The translations under genes were made by a program, and so were the position numbers. This document shows positions 26,996 through 57,214 of a stretch of 64,000 nt of DNA, in pieces. Under the pieces are notes generated by a model, which was not told the DNA's origin, searched no databases, and was given only the letters and a program-made list of their open reading frames with translations. The stretch comes from Phoenix dactylifera (lineage: Eukaryota; Streptophyta; Magnoliopsida; Arecales; Arecaceae), in assembly GCF_009389715.1 (NCBI RefSeq), contig NW_024067676.1, positions 308,501 through 372,500 of the forward strand, read 5' to 3'. The first letter of the stretch is position 1; each line of letters begins with the position of its first letter.

Positions 26996-28183
26996 ACGAT
27001 ATGAGAGTTCATAAATCATTTCATACTTTTCTTAAACCATATATCATAAATAGGTTGGAAAACGAATAATGACATCGTTATGCATAATCATGTTATAAAC
27101 ATCAGTTTCATGCAATTTTCTACATCATCATAATTCATGTGTACATAATATAGTATTCATTGAAAGATGTCATTTATTCAAAATTATGAAGCACTTGCTA
27201 ACTTATGCTTGGTCATAATTTACCAGAAAATGTATAATCAATCATACAATTTACAATTTCATGTCTAAAATAATTTCAGTAACTTGAAATTAATAAGAAT
27301 TGTAACAGATTACTTACATTGATTTGCTCACAAGTTCTTAGACCCAGATGACAATTTCATTATACTTATAAACATCATAGAAAACAAGTTATTTACAACC
27401 TGCTCATCATTTTCCATTATTTATTTATTTATTAATATTATTTTTTTCCTCTTCTTTTTCTTTTCTTTTCCTTCTCTTCTCTTTTTCTTTTCCTTTCCTT
27501 CTCTCCTTCCCGAACCTTCTCCTTCTTTCTTTCTTCTTCTCCCCTTCCCCTCTACTCTACTGCTTCACCCGTGACCCAAGAGAGCCCTTGTCGGAGTGCC
27601 GGGGAGGGTGCTGGCCCAAGGCCGGCGGCGCCTGCGGCGGCCGCAGCCCGGCCTCCCTTCTTTTCTCTTCTTCCCTCTTCTTTCTCTTTCTTCTTCTCCT
27701 TTTTCTTCTTCTTCCCTTTTTCTTCTTCTCTTCTTTTCCTTTCCCGATTCATCAGATCTCCCTTCTTTTCCCACGAAGCAAGGGGAAGATCCCCCTGTCG
27801 GATCGCTTGGGAGGAGACCGGCTGAGGCCGACGATGCCCGCGGCAGTCCAGCGGCGCCCGCGGGACGGCTGCGGCCGAGCCTGCGACCAGTCCCGACGAC
27901 GGATCCGCGGCCGAGGACCCCAGGTAAGCCCTTCCCCTTCCCTTCCTGTTCTTCTTCTTCTTCTTCTTCTTCTTCTTCTTTTTAATTGATCTATCCTCCC
28001 GAGTGGATCGGGAGGAGGAAAGGCAAGGAAAAGAAAAATCGAGGTGGTCGGGAGACGTACCTGGCTCCGGGGATGAGCTGCGACGACCCTCTCCGGCAGC
28101 ATTGGGTTCCGGAAACCCTACTTCTGAGGGAGGAGGATGAAGGGAAACAGTATGGGGAGGGTTACTGTGACTTGTGCGTGTTC

Positions 28184-28202
28184 GGGGGCTTTTATAGCCC
28201 CC
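28184..28202 (-). promoter_or_regulatory. TATA box inside a perfect palindrome
   Basis: On the minus strand the sequence reads GGGGGCTATAAAAGCCCCC: a TATAAAAG box flanked by perfect 7-bp arms. It is followed on that strand by a pyrimidine-rich leader and GAAACCCTA-free GC-rich sequence running toward lower coordinates. It is likely the promoter of the LTR-like block or of an unrecognised transcript. Confidence 0.4.
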
Positions 28203-28309
28203 GGAGAGGAAGAGACCGCAATGGGCAATGGGCCTGGCCCATTAGGATCAAATATTTTGATGGAAGATAGGATCAAAACTGATAGGGAAGATTCAGGTTC
28301 GTTGCTGCT

Positions 28310-28505
28310 TCTGTTTTTAGTAATGATAGTTAAAAATAGAATAAGACCAAATTTAATTGGAAATACTATCCATTTTTTATAATAGTGGTTTAAAAATTGA
28401 ATGAGGGCAAATTAAATTACAAAGATTTGAGGTGATAGATACTATTTACTTTGGTAATTATTGTTTTAACAATAAAGTAAGACCAAATTAAATTGCAAAG
28501 ATTCT
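28310..28505. repeat. Three diverged copies of a 60-75 bp unit
   Basis: Copies near 28325, 28390 and 28460 share AATAAGACCAAATT-like and AAATTACAAAGATT-like words (for example GACCAAATTAAATTGCAAAG near 28482). All are degenerate, so the repeat is old. Confidence 0.5.
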
Positions 28506-29020
28506 AATGTCCGAGATGCGGCGATGGAGGCCAATGACGTACTAATTGGATCCTAGCTAATGGATATACAAAAAAACCAACGAGGTCTGGTTTGGATCTG
28601 ATGTGATTTGCATCCCATCTTCCTCCACCTCTTATTGCATGATATTATTTTCTAGTTGTTTATAAACACTTGATTACCATTCGATGCTTGATCCATTGCT
28701 GGATTAATTTGGGGTCCTCTATTGTGTTATAGAGTATCGAGTTGCATCTTAGATTTAGACTTGGATTGGTGTTTGGTATATGCCCAAATCCGAACCTGTC
28801 CCATTGTTACTCCTATCAATAAGGCTATAAATAAGAGCCTAAGGATGAAGCAATTTCCAAGGGTATTGTGAATCTCAGACATGGTAGACAAGCATAATGT
28901 TCCAATCTCTTATTTGGACGGTGGCAACGACAGCAGTTGCAAAATATCATGACCTCTGAGGTAATGTTTTCCAAGTGTCATCTTATTTTTTTGCTACTAA
29001 GTCTATATATTGTTATAAGA

Positions 29021-29288
29021 TTGATGCAAAATATATAGTTGTACAAATTAATGTCCCTGTTCTTGATTTGTTTTGGCAATCATGCATTGATCTATGCGTT
29101 ACTAAATTCATTCCCATAATAAAGTTAAAGATATTTTAGAAATCTGTTTGATGCAAAATATATAGTTGTACAAATTAATGTCTCTGTTCTTGATTTGTTT
29201 TGCAATCACAGCATGCATCCAACATTCATGATTTATGCGTTACTAAATTCATTCACACACTAAGATTAAAGATATTTTAGAAATCTGT
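29021..29288. repeat. Direct tandem duplication, unit about 127-141 bp
   Basis: Unit one (29021-29147) and unit two (29148-29288) both begin TTGATGCAAAATATATAGTT and end AAAGATATTTTAGAAATCTG. They differ by a few substitutions and by one small insertion in unit two (around CACAGCATGCATCC). Identity is high enough for a fairly recent duplication. Confidence 0.9.
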
Positions 29289-29399
29289 GAGTGGATACAA
29301 ACATTTGAATCTTTTTAGTTTATGCATTATCAGATTTACTATAGCCTGTAAAATTTTAGTTCTTATGATATTTATTGTCAGAATGGACCTAAACCTGAC

Positions 29400-30010
29400 C
29401 CGTTTCACAGGCAGTGGAAGGGCTGCAAAGTGGACGCGCTCAGCGAAACACAGCAATTTTTCCGACAGGGCAGCCATGGATCCGCCCGTCCATCTTCCCA
29501 TGCTCGGGCGACGACGGCGGTAGCAGCAGCAGCTCCTGCTGCAACGCCGGCACTGCTTCTCGTTAAGAGTCAGGGTTCTGATCCTATTCGCTCCTCGTCG
29601 GGAAGGAATCGGATGCGGCGGCGAAAAGGAGGAGATATCCGAGATGGGTGGGAAGAACCCTAGAAGGATTCCCGCGTATCCGGAACGATCCATCTCGCCG
29701 TTCGCCGGAACCATGGCTTCCACCTCTTTTCCCTTTCTCCGGCTGCCGACGCTCCGATGCAACCCTAGTTTGATCGGCATCATGGAGATGATGGCGAGGA
29801 TGGCAAAATGGGCTCCGAAACACTTGATTAGGAGTAACGAAGGCCACGGGGGAGGAACCCTAAGCGGGCCCAATATCGAAGGTGATTCCCTCGATGGATT
29901 GGTTTTGCGATCCAGCCGGGATACCCTGGAAACCGATCAGGGAGATCGATTGCGGAACTCAAGAACCACTGAGAAAGACACAGAGGAGACGATCGAACGA
30001 GATAATTGTA
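29400..30010. other. GC-rich exon-like block of unknown function
   Basis: About 600 bp of GC-rich, low-repeat sequence stands in AT-rich DNA. It contains three AACCCTA words in plus orientation (near 29656, 29760 and 29856), a motif common in plant 5' leaders. Overlapping open frames of 155 residues (+, from 29644) and about 198 residues (-, 29277-29873) exist, but neither shows a domain I recognise. It may be the first exon or leader of an unidentified transcript, a gene remnant or transposon-derived DNA. Confidence 0.3.
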
Positions 30011-30644
30011 TCTCTAAAGTTCCTCTTTTTTTTTTTTCTTTTTTTTTCCCTCAAAGAAGATGTATTTTTGTTGTTATCAATTTATGTTTTCTTTATCAGT
30101 TCTCCTGCTGATAGGCAGTGGTGTCAATTTGTGAATGTTTCTTTTTTCTTTGAATCCCAGGTGAAAGATTTATAAGCTTCATATTTGTGAGCTCTGGAGA
30201 GGTACATGATTTCATTGAAAGTTGCTGATAATTAACAATCTCATAGTTTTTTTTTTTTTTTTGGCCCTCTTAATTTTAAATGTACCTGGCCGAGATCGAG
30301 ATGGACCAGGGTCTCAATTTATGTCAACCATATAGAAGCTAAGAAATTTTGAGAAGAATCAAAAATTTTCTGAGATTTTGAAAAGTCAAAGATCGAGATA
30401 CCAAGATCTTTGCCAATATCTTAGAACTCGCATATTGGTATATGGATGATCAAGACGATATCTAGTTTGAGATATCAAGATCTTAGCCGACATGCTAGAC
30501 CTTGATTAACGTAATCTAGTCTGATATGGTAAATCCGAGACTAACAACTGAAAAATTCAACCTACTAGGATATTTAAATTGAAGGGAAAGGGAGACGAAA
30601 GAAAAAAGGGAAATTTTGCAGGACTTCAGTCAAAATCGCTCCCT

Positions 30645-31000
30645 CTATCTCATCGCATTCAGAGACAGACCGGGGGCGGACCGCATCTTCCTTGAGGATG
30701 ATTCGGCTACGGTGATCGAGTGGATTAGAGGTCGGATCGTGGTGTCGATTCTAGACCATTGTTCTAGAACATTCGTAGTCTCCTAGAGTGTAGACTATCA
30801 CGGCCTCGTACATCTTCAAGGAGGCGAACAGCGCCGCTGATTAGGTGGCTGCTTTCGTAGCCCAGGGCTTTGTTTGGGCAGACCTGCTTTGGTCCCGGTT
30901 CCTTTGCTCAGCAGTCATGTTTGCTGCCAGTGTCTCACTCCCTGTTCCAGTGGTGACAGCAGCAGCTTCTCCTTAGAGGAGGAGGAGCCCGTCCTAGACG
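30645..31000 (+). pseudogene. LINE-type RNase H domain fragment (dead)
   Basis: Frame at 30685 reads IFLEDDSATVIEWIRGR, matching the middle of plant LINE-type RNase H domains. The continuation, YIFKEANSAAD-stop-VAAFVA from 30809, is in a different frame, so at least one frameshift separates them. The expected Trp codon after the AAD motif is TAG. What follows (FVWADLLWSRF) also fits the family's C-terminus. No reverse transcriptase or endonuclease part was seen upstream. This is a relic of a non-LTR retrotransposon or of a related RNase H-like gene. Confidence 0.7.
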
Positions 31001-32563
31001 CATTTGTTCTGTCCATGTTTCATCAAACGTCTCGTCTTAGGACTTGCATGTCTTCCTTCCTGTGAATATATAATCCCAATTTATATCTGGTTTTTTCTTT
31101 GGACTTGGTGATTCTCCTACTGATTTTTTTTTTCATGTTATATGCTGTGGATACTTGATTAAAGAGATCGGATTTTGATATTTTTCAGTTTCTTGATGTC
31201 AGCTGAAAGGTTTACGTCATAACGTTTTTGAGCTTACGACTTGATGCCAGCTGCAATCCATGGAACGCAGTCTTCTTGATGAGATATTTCCCAGCCCCAC
31301 CACACAGCAGATGGCGATGCTTTCTATTCATTCCTTGAGGACCATGGGAAGATGAGAGGTTCGGCAATTCAGCTCTAAAAAGATTTTTGTTGCATTTTTT
31401 TATGCACGGAATTTATTGAACTGAGAGCATTAATTAGATGAATGGCTATGGTCTTGTACACTAGAATTGTCTGAATATACCAGATAGATAGGTATACTCT
31501 TCTTCTTCTACTATTCATGCCTGCTTTCTCTTAATTAGTTTGGAATGAGTATAGCTTCTTGTACATATTATTAAAAGGGTCTATAGGGAAAATAGAGAGG
31601 GGGATCTCATGGAGTCAAATGGACAGAGCTGATGCAATCTATTCTTTTACCATATTAAAGATAAGTCCGGTGATCGCCGGAACGAGAATGCGATGCATCT
31701 CTCTCCCGCCCATCCTCGTGTTAAATGAGCTTGTATCATGATATGTATCAACTTCTCTTGCTTCTATCAATCCTATACTTGACACCTATGCCTTTCAAAA
31801 CATGCAGGGGATATGCCTCAAAGGTCATAAAAGCCATCTGACCTGAACTTGAAAGACCAAGTAGCCTGACCCAAAAGCTTAATCCAACTGATAGCTTTTC
31901 GGGTCGGCTGCATCAGACATCATCAAAACAATGCTTTCTGCCCTTCAAGGTGTAATCTAAGGCCAAGGAGATTGAGCTCTCAATCCTCAGCTATTGCTTC
32001 AGGCTTTAAAAGAGGAGTCACAAGATCAACTCAAGCAAGAGGTGTTGTATGTACTTCAGGCGAGTTGGAAAGGGAGGTGCAGATCAACAATGGGAAACGG
32101 TTCAGCACTTCAACATTAATTGACTGAACCAGAGAGCCAATATTAATTTGATAGGTTTTTTCAACAAGCACTTGTTACATGTTTCAATAGTTTTTACCAG
32201 ACATATAGCAACTGGAGAATTGTCCAGCAATTAGCAAATTAATTTCTTGAGAGAGAAAAAAAAAACATCTTTCTGTATCTTTCAGGCATGCACTGAGGCA
32301 GAACAAAGATGGAGTTAACTATAATTGTCATTATAATATTTGGTCAGGCTACATGGCAGACAAGTTAATACCAGCACAGCTGCATCCTGCACTACACCAA
32401 AATAAGAGAAGGTTGCTACATTTATGGTTAAACAGATGAGATGAAATTCACATAGCAGCTCCATTTCCAGCCCTTAAAATAATACATAACAGAGCCCTCA
32501 CGATGCTCAACACTGAACCTCTCAAAAGCCTTCTGCACCATCAAATTTGGTCCCACACTTAAT

Positions 32564-45236
<12,673 letters not shown>

Positions 45237-47202
45237 ACCCGATCTGAAGGAGCGACAGAGAAAGAGAGAGAGAGAGAGAGAGACAGAGTCCAACACAAAT
45301 GGTGGGGTTTATTCGAAGACACGGGAAGAGGGTATTACAGTGCGCCGAGGACCGTTTGGAGTGCTCGCTGTTCGATTACTGTGCCCGAAACCGGGTTCGG
45401 GGCTTCAGTTTTGGCGCGAATGAACCCGGTTTGGTGACGCTTTCCATAATTTCGGCGCGAGTCGTTTTTGGACAGGTGTGCGCGCGTAGGCGGACATGGC
45501 TCCCGCCAAATATGGAGGGTAACGTTCGGATCAATCCCGCGCTCTTGATTCCTTTATGGGGGGCTTGGGGACCCGGGTATCTTCTTTTTGGTAAGAGAGG
45601 TGAGAGTTGCCAAAATCTAGGAACTTCATGAAAATGTGTGCTCCTTATTGTGGAAGGTGTTCAATAAGATGTGGTTATGATGTCCTAATTTGAAGTGTAT
45701 GATGAGTTTACCATCACAGGTTTCTGCCAAGATTTTGGTGAAAATAGATGTGCAGAGTAAAGCTAGTTCATGATATTCAAATGCGCAATGTTGTCATGAT
45801 ATGGTAATAAAATTATCAAGGATCTAGATAAGTAAATAGTTAAAATATGCGGAGATGATAAAAATGTTATTCAATGAATGATTCTAAAAGATTTTTTTTT
45901 TTAGAGAGAGAGAGAGAGAGCATGATTTTAAAAGTTTGATTATGTGAACTAATTGAACTATAGTTCCAAATGATTATGTGTTAGGTTATTGAATCAAACT
46001 TTTTCTTTGTGTGCGTTCTTGCTACTACCATGTCATCATGGTGACTTAAATCTAACAAGGTTGATTGGCCCTTTATTTATTCGTAATTGAAGTGATTGTA
46101 GGAGAAAGATTGAGATAGTGTTGTATCTAAAATCAGTTTTGATACTATGATAATGAGAGGTGAAACCTCAATATGTAATATGACAACAATTATAAGAATC
46201 AATTGATACGAATGAAAGAGAATAAAAGGGAACGATTTTCTCTATAAGTTCTAAGTAGCATCTCACTCAATAATTTGGTTAATTTATGACAAAATTTTAA
46301 TAAATATTACAATAGTTGTTATGATTTCAGCCACCCCTTATTATATTAGAGAGGATATCCCTCTTGCAAATGCCTTTTTTCTTTCTCTTTCATACAATAA
46401 TCTTTTGAAAATACTTGATATGTATATCAAAGCGTATGAAAATCGAAAAAATATTTACACCCATCTAATGCTACCTTGTCAACAGAGCACCCAAGAAAAA
46501 ACCCAAACTTTTAATAAATATTTAAGGCGTTGGAAAATAATAGAATTCTACGACCATTAATGATCTAATAACAACTCTCCTATCTTTATCTTCATACCTA
46601 TTAAATGGAAAGAAAAAAGAAAATTAGAGACCTCTCCAAAATTTTTAATTTGTTATAAAAAAAATTAGAAAAAAAAAAGCTGGCAAGCGTGGCATGGTCG
46701 TTGCAATTTATGACTTGTTTAGGCCCATTGAACCTACCTGGCCTGCGCTTCTCATACGCTGGTCCAGCTCTCGTCCCTCCGCGATGCCTTAACGTCGAGA
46801 ACGAAAGGAATCGGTTTCCCCACCCCCCCAAATAACCAAGCGTTTCCCCTCCCCCCATTTTCCCTGCAAATTCGAACCATCTCCAGATTCCCGTTTCCCA
46901 AGTACATACAACTAAGACCTTGCCTCCTTCGGCTTCCTTCCATGTCCGGCCTCTAACCTAATCCCCATCTCTCCGAATTCCTGCACCTTCGCCGCGAGAA
47001 TCCTCCCATTAACCTACAGAAGGTGCCCGCCTCTCTTCGAAATCTTTCTTTCTTTATAGCTTCGATATTTCTCGACGATCGGCGAGAGATCTGTCTATTC
47101 TCCGTTTCAAAACTTATAATTCTCGTGTCTGTTTCAATATCTATAAGCTCTTTAAATGCTTTCGTACCTGGTTGTTGTAGGAATATATCCATCCGAAGGT
47201 TC
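45237..47202. other. Divergent intergenic region between ISWI and the lipase gene
   Basis: The two genes are transcribed away from each other across about 2 kb that must hold both promoters and 5' UTRs. The ISWI side (45237-45600) is GC-rich; the centre (45650-46700) is AT-rich with a short GA run near 45903-45920; the lipase side from about 46720 is pyrimidine-rich leader-like DNA. No additional gene was recognised. Confidence 0.65.
45257..45288 (-). repeat. (GA)n/(CT)n tract in the ISWI 5' leader
   Basis: A GA run of about 28 bp that reads as CT on the ISWI coding strand, starting about 20 bp upstream of the start codon. CT-rich leader tracts are common in plant promoters and 5' UTRs. The CTCCTTCAG next to the ATG could also be a splice acceptor. 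Confidence 0.7.
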
Positions 47203-53242
<6,040 letters not shown>

Positions 53243-54571
53243 ATTGAGGCTAAAAGATTTGGTAATTCTTTACTTGCCCAAAGTCTGAGGGAAATTTGTG
53301 TGTATTCAATATGAATGGTTTTCTTATTCTTCCATGGTCGCTGAGGGTGTATATATAAATAGCCTTTGTAACCAATGGAACTCCAGATTACATTGGTGGT
53401 TCATAGTATTCTTACATAAAATATGTTAGCACTGATCAAGCTGCTTGATTGAACAGTGTGGTTTCTGTTTTATTTTATAGTTGCTGTCATTGAGTGCTAC
53501 AGATGATGAAATTACCCTTGTTTACTGCATTTTTTAGCTGATTGTTACACAGGCCGCTTTTAGTTCCTGGAACGGAATGATAAAACCATGATCAGTCGTA
53601 ATATTGTTCCAATTTTGCAAGGAACCAAAGAACTTGTGGTATGATTTTTTTTTTTTTTTAATTAAATGGATGCGGTATGATACATGTATTCATATCTACT
53701 CTAGGATAGATGTTTGTTGTTTCCTGCAGGGAAAGTCTAGTTGGTAGTACTCAAATGGCTGATGGATGCAAGAGTGAATTACCATCAGAAAAATAGCACG
53801 GCTGATACTGGATTACAAGCATGTTTCAAACCAATTTGTCTTTTCAACAACTCAATTAGATCATAAGTAGTCTGAAATCTTGAAATCCCTGTTTCTTTTA
53901 GGTGATGAAGGGAAAAAGGCTTAAAAAGCAGTTCAGCATCATGGTGTATCAATGTGCTAAAAAGTTTCCTACATGATGTCTAGCATCCTGTGTCACCCAT
54001 ACAACTCCATCCTTCATTTCTCTGTTTCATTTCACTAGAACCCTTACATGACGGTCCCTCCTATGCTAGTTTCACCTTATAACTAGCAAATGCCTTTTCT
54101 GCTGAAGACTTATGAGCAAGAGCTTCTCTTTTTGCCAAAGACTCTTCCTTTCTTCTTTTGGGATATGAAGACTTAAAAGCATTTGGGTTGAGACGCAGAG
54201 TACATTGAAGCAAGAAGATCTCTTCCTTCCCCTTTCTAATGGGATGGATTAAATCCCACAAATGCCTTTTGACTTGTACCATCAAAGGTGACCCATCACC
54301 CAGGCAAATTAACTCTTTCAAATTTTGGTTCACTGAGCGAATCATAGGGGTCTGGTGAGGGAATCTTGCTAAGTTTCCTCCTATTATATTTATCATTATC
54401 CTTAACCAATAATCAGATCTAGAGAAGTGCAGTTATATTGAACTTCAAAATAAACTTCATATGCCAACCATATCATGGGATACATGTTTAAGATATTAAA
54501 TAAAACATAAATAAACAATGCTAAAAAGTGAACTAAAATAAAAATTGAGAATAGTAAGGAAAATTACTTAC

Positions 54572-54886
54572 CTATGTTGCTAGATTGTGCTCCTCAGCAG
54601 TCTCAGTGTTGTCAAGTGCTTTGCACCCCATAATCAATTCAAGAAAGAGAACATCAAAACTATAGATGACAGATTTTAGCATCACGCGCCCTGGCATAGC
54701 ATATTCAAGAGCACAATAGTCTTGACACCAATAGGGAGCCTAGTAAAATATCCTTCATCAAGTAGAATATTTGATGTTTTGAAATCTTTGTATATAACAG
54801 GAGGCTTTGCCTTATCATGTAGCTATTCTAAGCCTTAAGCAACACCAGCTGCAATGTTCATATATGTTTTCCAATAGAAGGGACCT
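54572..54886 (-). pseudogene. Receptor-like cytoplasmic kinase (RLCK VII/PBS1-like) pseudogene fragment
   Basis: Reading the minus strand from 54886, the translation shows MNIAAGVA, a stop, GLE, a stop, then [14 protein letters not shown], the catalytic-loop region with D present but the usual RD replaced by [11 protein letters not shown] follows. The sequence then jumps, with a frame change, to [16 protein letters not shown] and [28 protein letters not shown], the region after the activation loop. The DFG motif and activation segment are deleted. Two in-frame stops, one frameshift and the deletion show it is dead. No other part of the kinase was found nearby. Confidence 0.85.
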
Positions 54887-55589
54887 TCTTGTTAGAGTTT
54901 TTTATTTTCAAAATAACATTGTGTCATTTTATCCATTAGAAGTAGCTTTGTTTTGAAATTTTGACCGATTGTTTCCTCTTATGAAGACAACCTAGTTGTA
55001 TTTTCCTTTTTTCTCCTTTTCCTGAGAAAAATGACCTAATAGTGTTTAGTATGCTATAGATAAAATTGAGAGGCTATTTGAAAATATTGCTCAAAAAAAT
55101 TATGGTAAAAAATGCAAGATTGGAGTAGGCTTCTCACAAACTAGAAAACAATCAACATCAACTATCTCAGACACGTCATGAAAATTCTAGTCATTAGATT
55201 AGATTAGTACATAACTATGTCAACCTCAAATCATTCTTTAAGGCAATGTATGGATATGTCCTACATTATGTGAAGGAATTGATACCCTATAAAGTAAAGA
55301 AAGTCTATGCATGCTTCCACCTTGTATCTCTCCTCTTACATTAAAGAGCATATATCACCTCTTGCCAACAAGGAAGGGCTTGCTTTTATTCGATAACACA
55401 TTCCTTCAGGTTGTCTTCGATCAGTCAAGGCAGAAAGATTCTTGTTTACATCCATCAATATATATTGGCTGGTTTTTGGTGAACAATGGGCAGCACATTA
55501 ATACAAACTTGCTTATGTGGTGGAAAATAAGCTTGATGATGTGGCATGACCAGATTAATCCAGCTCAAAATTGATGTGACTACTGAGAT

Positions 55590-56230
55590 GCATTCTATAA
55601 CTCCTTGATATAATCGGGTCATGTTAAGTCCGACCCAGCTAAAACTAGGCCAAGCAGAGCAATAGTAGCCGACCTTCGAGGTCACACATTACCCAACATG
55701 CCAAGTAAAGTTATATAGCTTGGTTAGACCGCTATTTAGTTGGGCAGCCAGTCCAAGCTGACCTGAGTCCCCTTACCTTGGGCAATGGCGCTACTACATG
55801 GGCAACAGCCCTATTGCTTCGCACTCCTTCCATAACACCGAGAGTTCAAAGCTTAGTAACAGCCTGAAATGGATAGAGCATGACCTTGGATGGTTACAGC
55901 ACATCCCTTGATAGTTATTGCACGATCTCAATCAGTTACAACATGATTTCAAGCAGTTGGGGAGCAACGTTAGAGGATTCCTAATCCCCTGGATGTATAG
56001 ATCGAGAACCTCTCCATGAAAGGTACGACAACAATATGACTCTCTCCCTTCCAATTTAATGAAAATAAAAAACACCAATATGCCAACGCATTATTAGTAT
56101 AGGAAAACCGAGAGAAAAAAAGCTCGGCCAAAGCCAACTCTGATAAGTTCTTTGATCTATTATAGTTTTGCAAGTCGACAGAGATAATCTATATCAACAA
56201 TCCAAAGATCGATAATAACACTTGCAATTC
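55590..56230. mobile_element. Possible LTR-derived remnant
   Basis: The block is GC-richer than its surroundings. It contains repeated phrases of the type GGTTACAGCAC, AGTTATTGCACGATCTC and AGTTACAACATGATTTC, then GGTACGACAACAATATG and a run ending AACCGAGAGAAAAAAAGCTCGG. This style resembles LTR leader/terminus DNA, but no TG...CA ends, target duplication or coding domain were found. Offered only as a compositional suggestion. Confidence 0.22.
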
Positions 56231-56450
56231 AAAAAAAAAATTAAAGTACCTTTATGCAAGGGGAAAGGAGAAAGAATAGATTTTTGTAATTTCCTCTTTA
56301 GCACATTGCATTCTATTTTTTAAAGAATTCTAGATAATAACCATCATTGAGTCATCCATCTGTTCCTTTAGGGCTAGACTTCTCTAGTCAGTTCCACTTA
56401 AGAGACCTTCATATTAGCCGATACTCTGCAAAATTGTGCAAATTTGATTC

Positions 56451-56530
56451 ACACTTATACAAGCATATATACATGTTGATGAAACGAGCCACACTTATAC
56501 AAGCATACATACATGATGAAATGAGCCAAT
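56451..56530. repeat. Two tandem copies of a 40-bp unit
   Basis: ACACTTATACAAGCATA followed by TACATG and ATGAAA-GAGCC occurs at 56451 and 56491, differing by a few bases. Confidence 0.88.
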
Positions 56531-57214
56531 GCCCAATATGGATTAGGTGCTCTTCTATATAAAGGTCATCTTAGCTCCTTAGGTGCAGAATGGCTAGTGC
56601 TAACAACTTTAAGAAGCCTATTGATAAGGGGAAGAGCTTCTTAGTATGTGCATGTTGCAGAACCTAGGTGCATATAGAAATTAATGGTTCTCTTACAATA
56701 TTACAATTGAAAGATGATTAATTATTTAAAAAAAATTTCTCAAAAAAAATTATGAAAAGAAAGACCATCTATTTGATCAAAGATAGATTTAATATTATTA
56801 GCCTCAACTGAACAAGCTGGATGGTGAAATACAAAAGCTGCTCTAGATGGTTAAATTATTTTTTTGAGAAAAGATGGTTAAATTACGACAATTTGTGCAA
56901 CACATATTTAGACGTTGGAAAGTGAACAAGCTGAAATATAATTCACCAGAGTTCCTTCAAGCTAAAAGTTAACCTAGGCATCATTCAACATGCTTTTTGA
57001 AGCTCAAGTTACAAATTACCTACAACTAAACCCACTAGAATTTGACAGCATGGTAGCTAATGTGAATGTGACAATAAACCAATATTAATTTTTTAGAAGA
57101 AAAAACTAAACATGCTCGGTACAGATAGTCTCTTTTTGATGAAATATAAATAGTCTTTTAGCTTCTATAAGTTGCTAATGGACCATTTTTTTTTGATTCA
57201 CAATTGGAATCTTA

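Larger units (their letters stand above)
26348..28260 (-). mobile_element. LTR-like block, probably a solo LTR or LTR fragment
   Basis: The left boundary TGTCATGCCCC reads as GGGGCATGACA on the minus strand, a common terminus of plant LTRs. Reading on the minus strand, a TATA box (near 28190), a GC-rich leader with a possible donor (CCAG|GTACGT near 28056), pyrimidine/purine tracts and TACTGAGCTGTATAGCTCA near 26610-26625 follow in that order, like an LTR promoter and R-U5 region. No gag or pol domain was seen. The right boundary is unresolved: a shared AGATAGGATC at 26338 and 28265 is longer than an LTR target duplication and is not preceded by CA. Confidence 0.4.
25196..32563. other. Intergenic region between the RING ligase and the ISWI gene
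   Basis: The two genes converge here. The interval starts with the probable ligase 3' UTR, then holds a TC microsatellite, an LTR-like block on the minus strand, tandem duplications at 28.3 and 29.0 kb, a GC-rich exon-like block at 29.4-30.0 kb, a LINE fragment at 30.6-31.0 kb and AT-rich sequence. The last few hundred bases are probably ISWI 3' UTR. No complete gene was recognised. Confidence 0.6.

Noticed and set aside
27552..28102. Open frames with runs of Leu/Ser/Phe or Lys/Arg/Glu
   Set aside because: They translate CT/GA-rich tracts and CTT repeats; frames on both strands are open for compositional reasons and no domain appears.
26338..28274. AGATAGGATC at 26338-26347 and 28265-28274 as a target duplication for the LTR-like block
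   Set aside because: Ten bases is too long for an LTR duplication, and the inner end at 28264 does not finish in CA; may be chance.
54061..54396. 111-codon minus-strand frame near the kinase pseudogene
   Set aside because: No kinase motif or other recognisable domain, no splice context; could be a gene remnant but not supportable.
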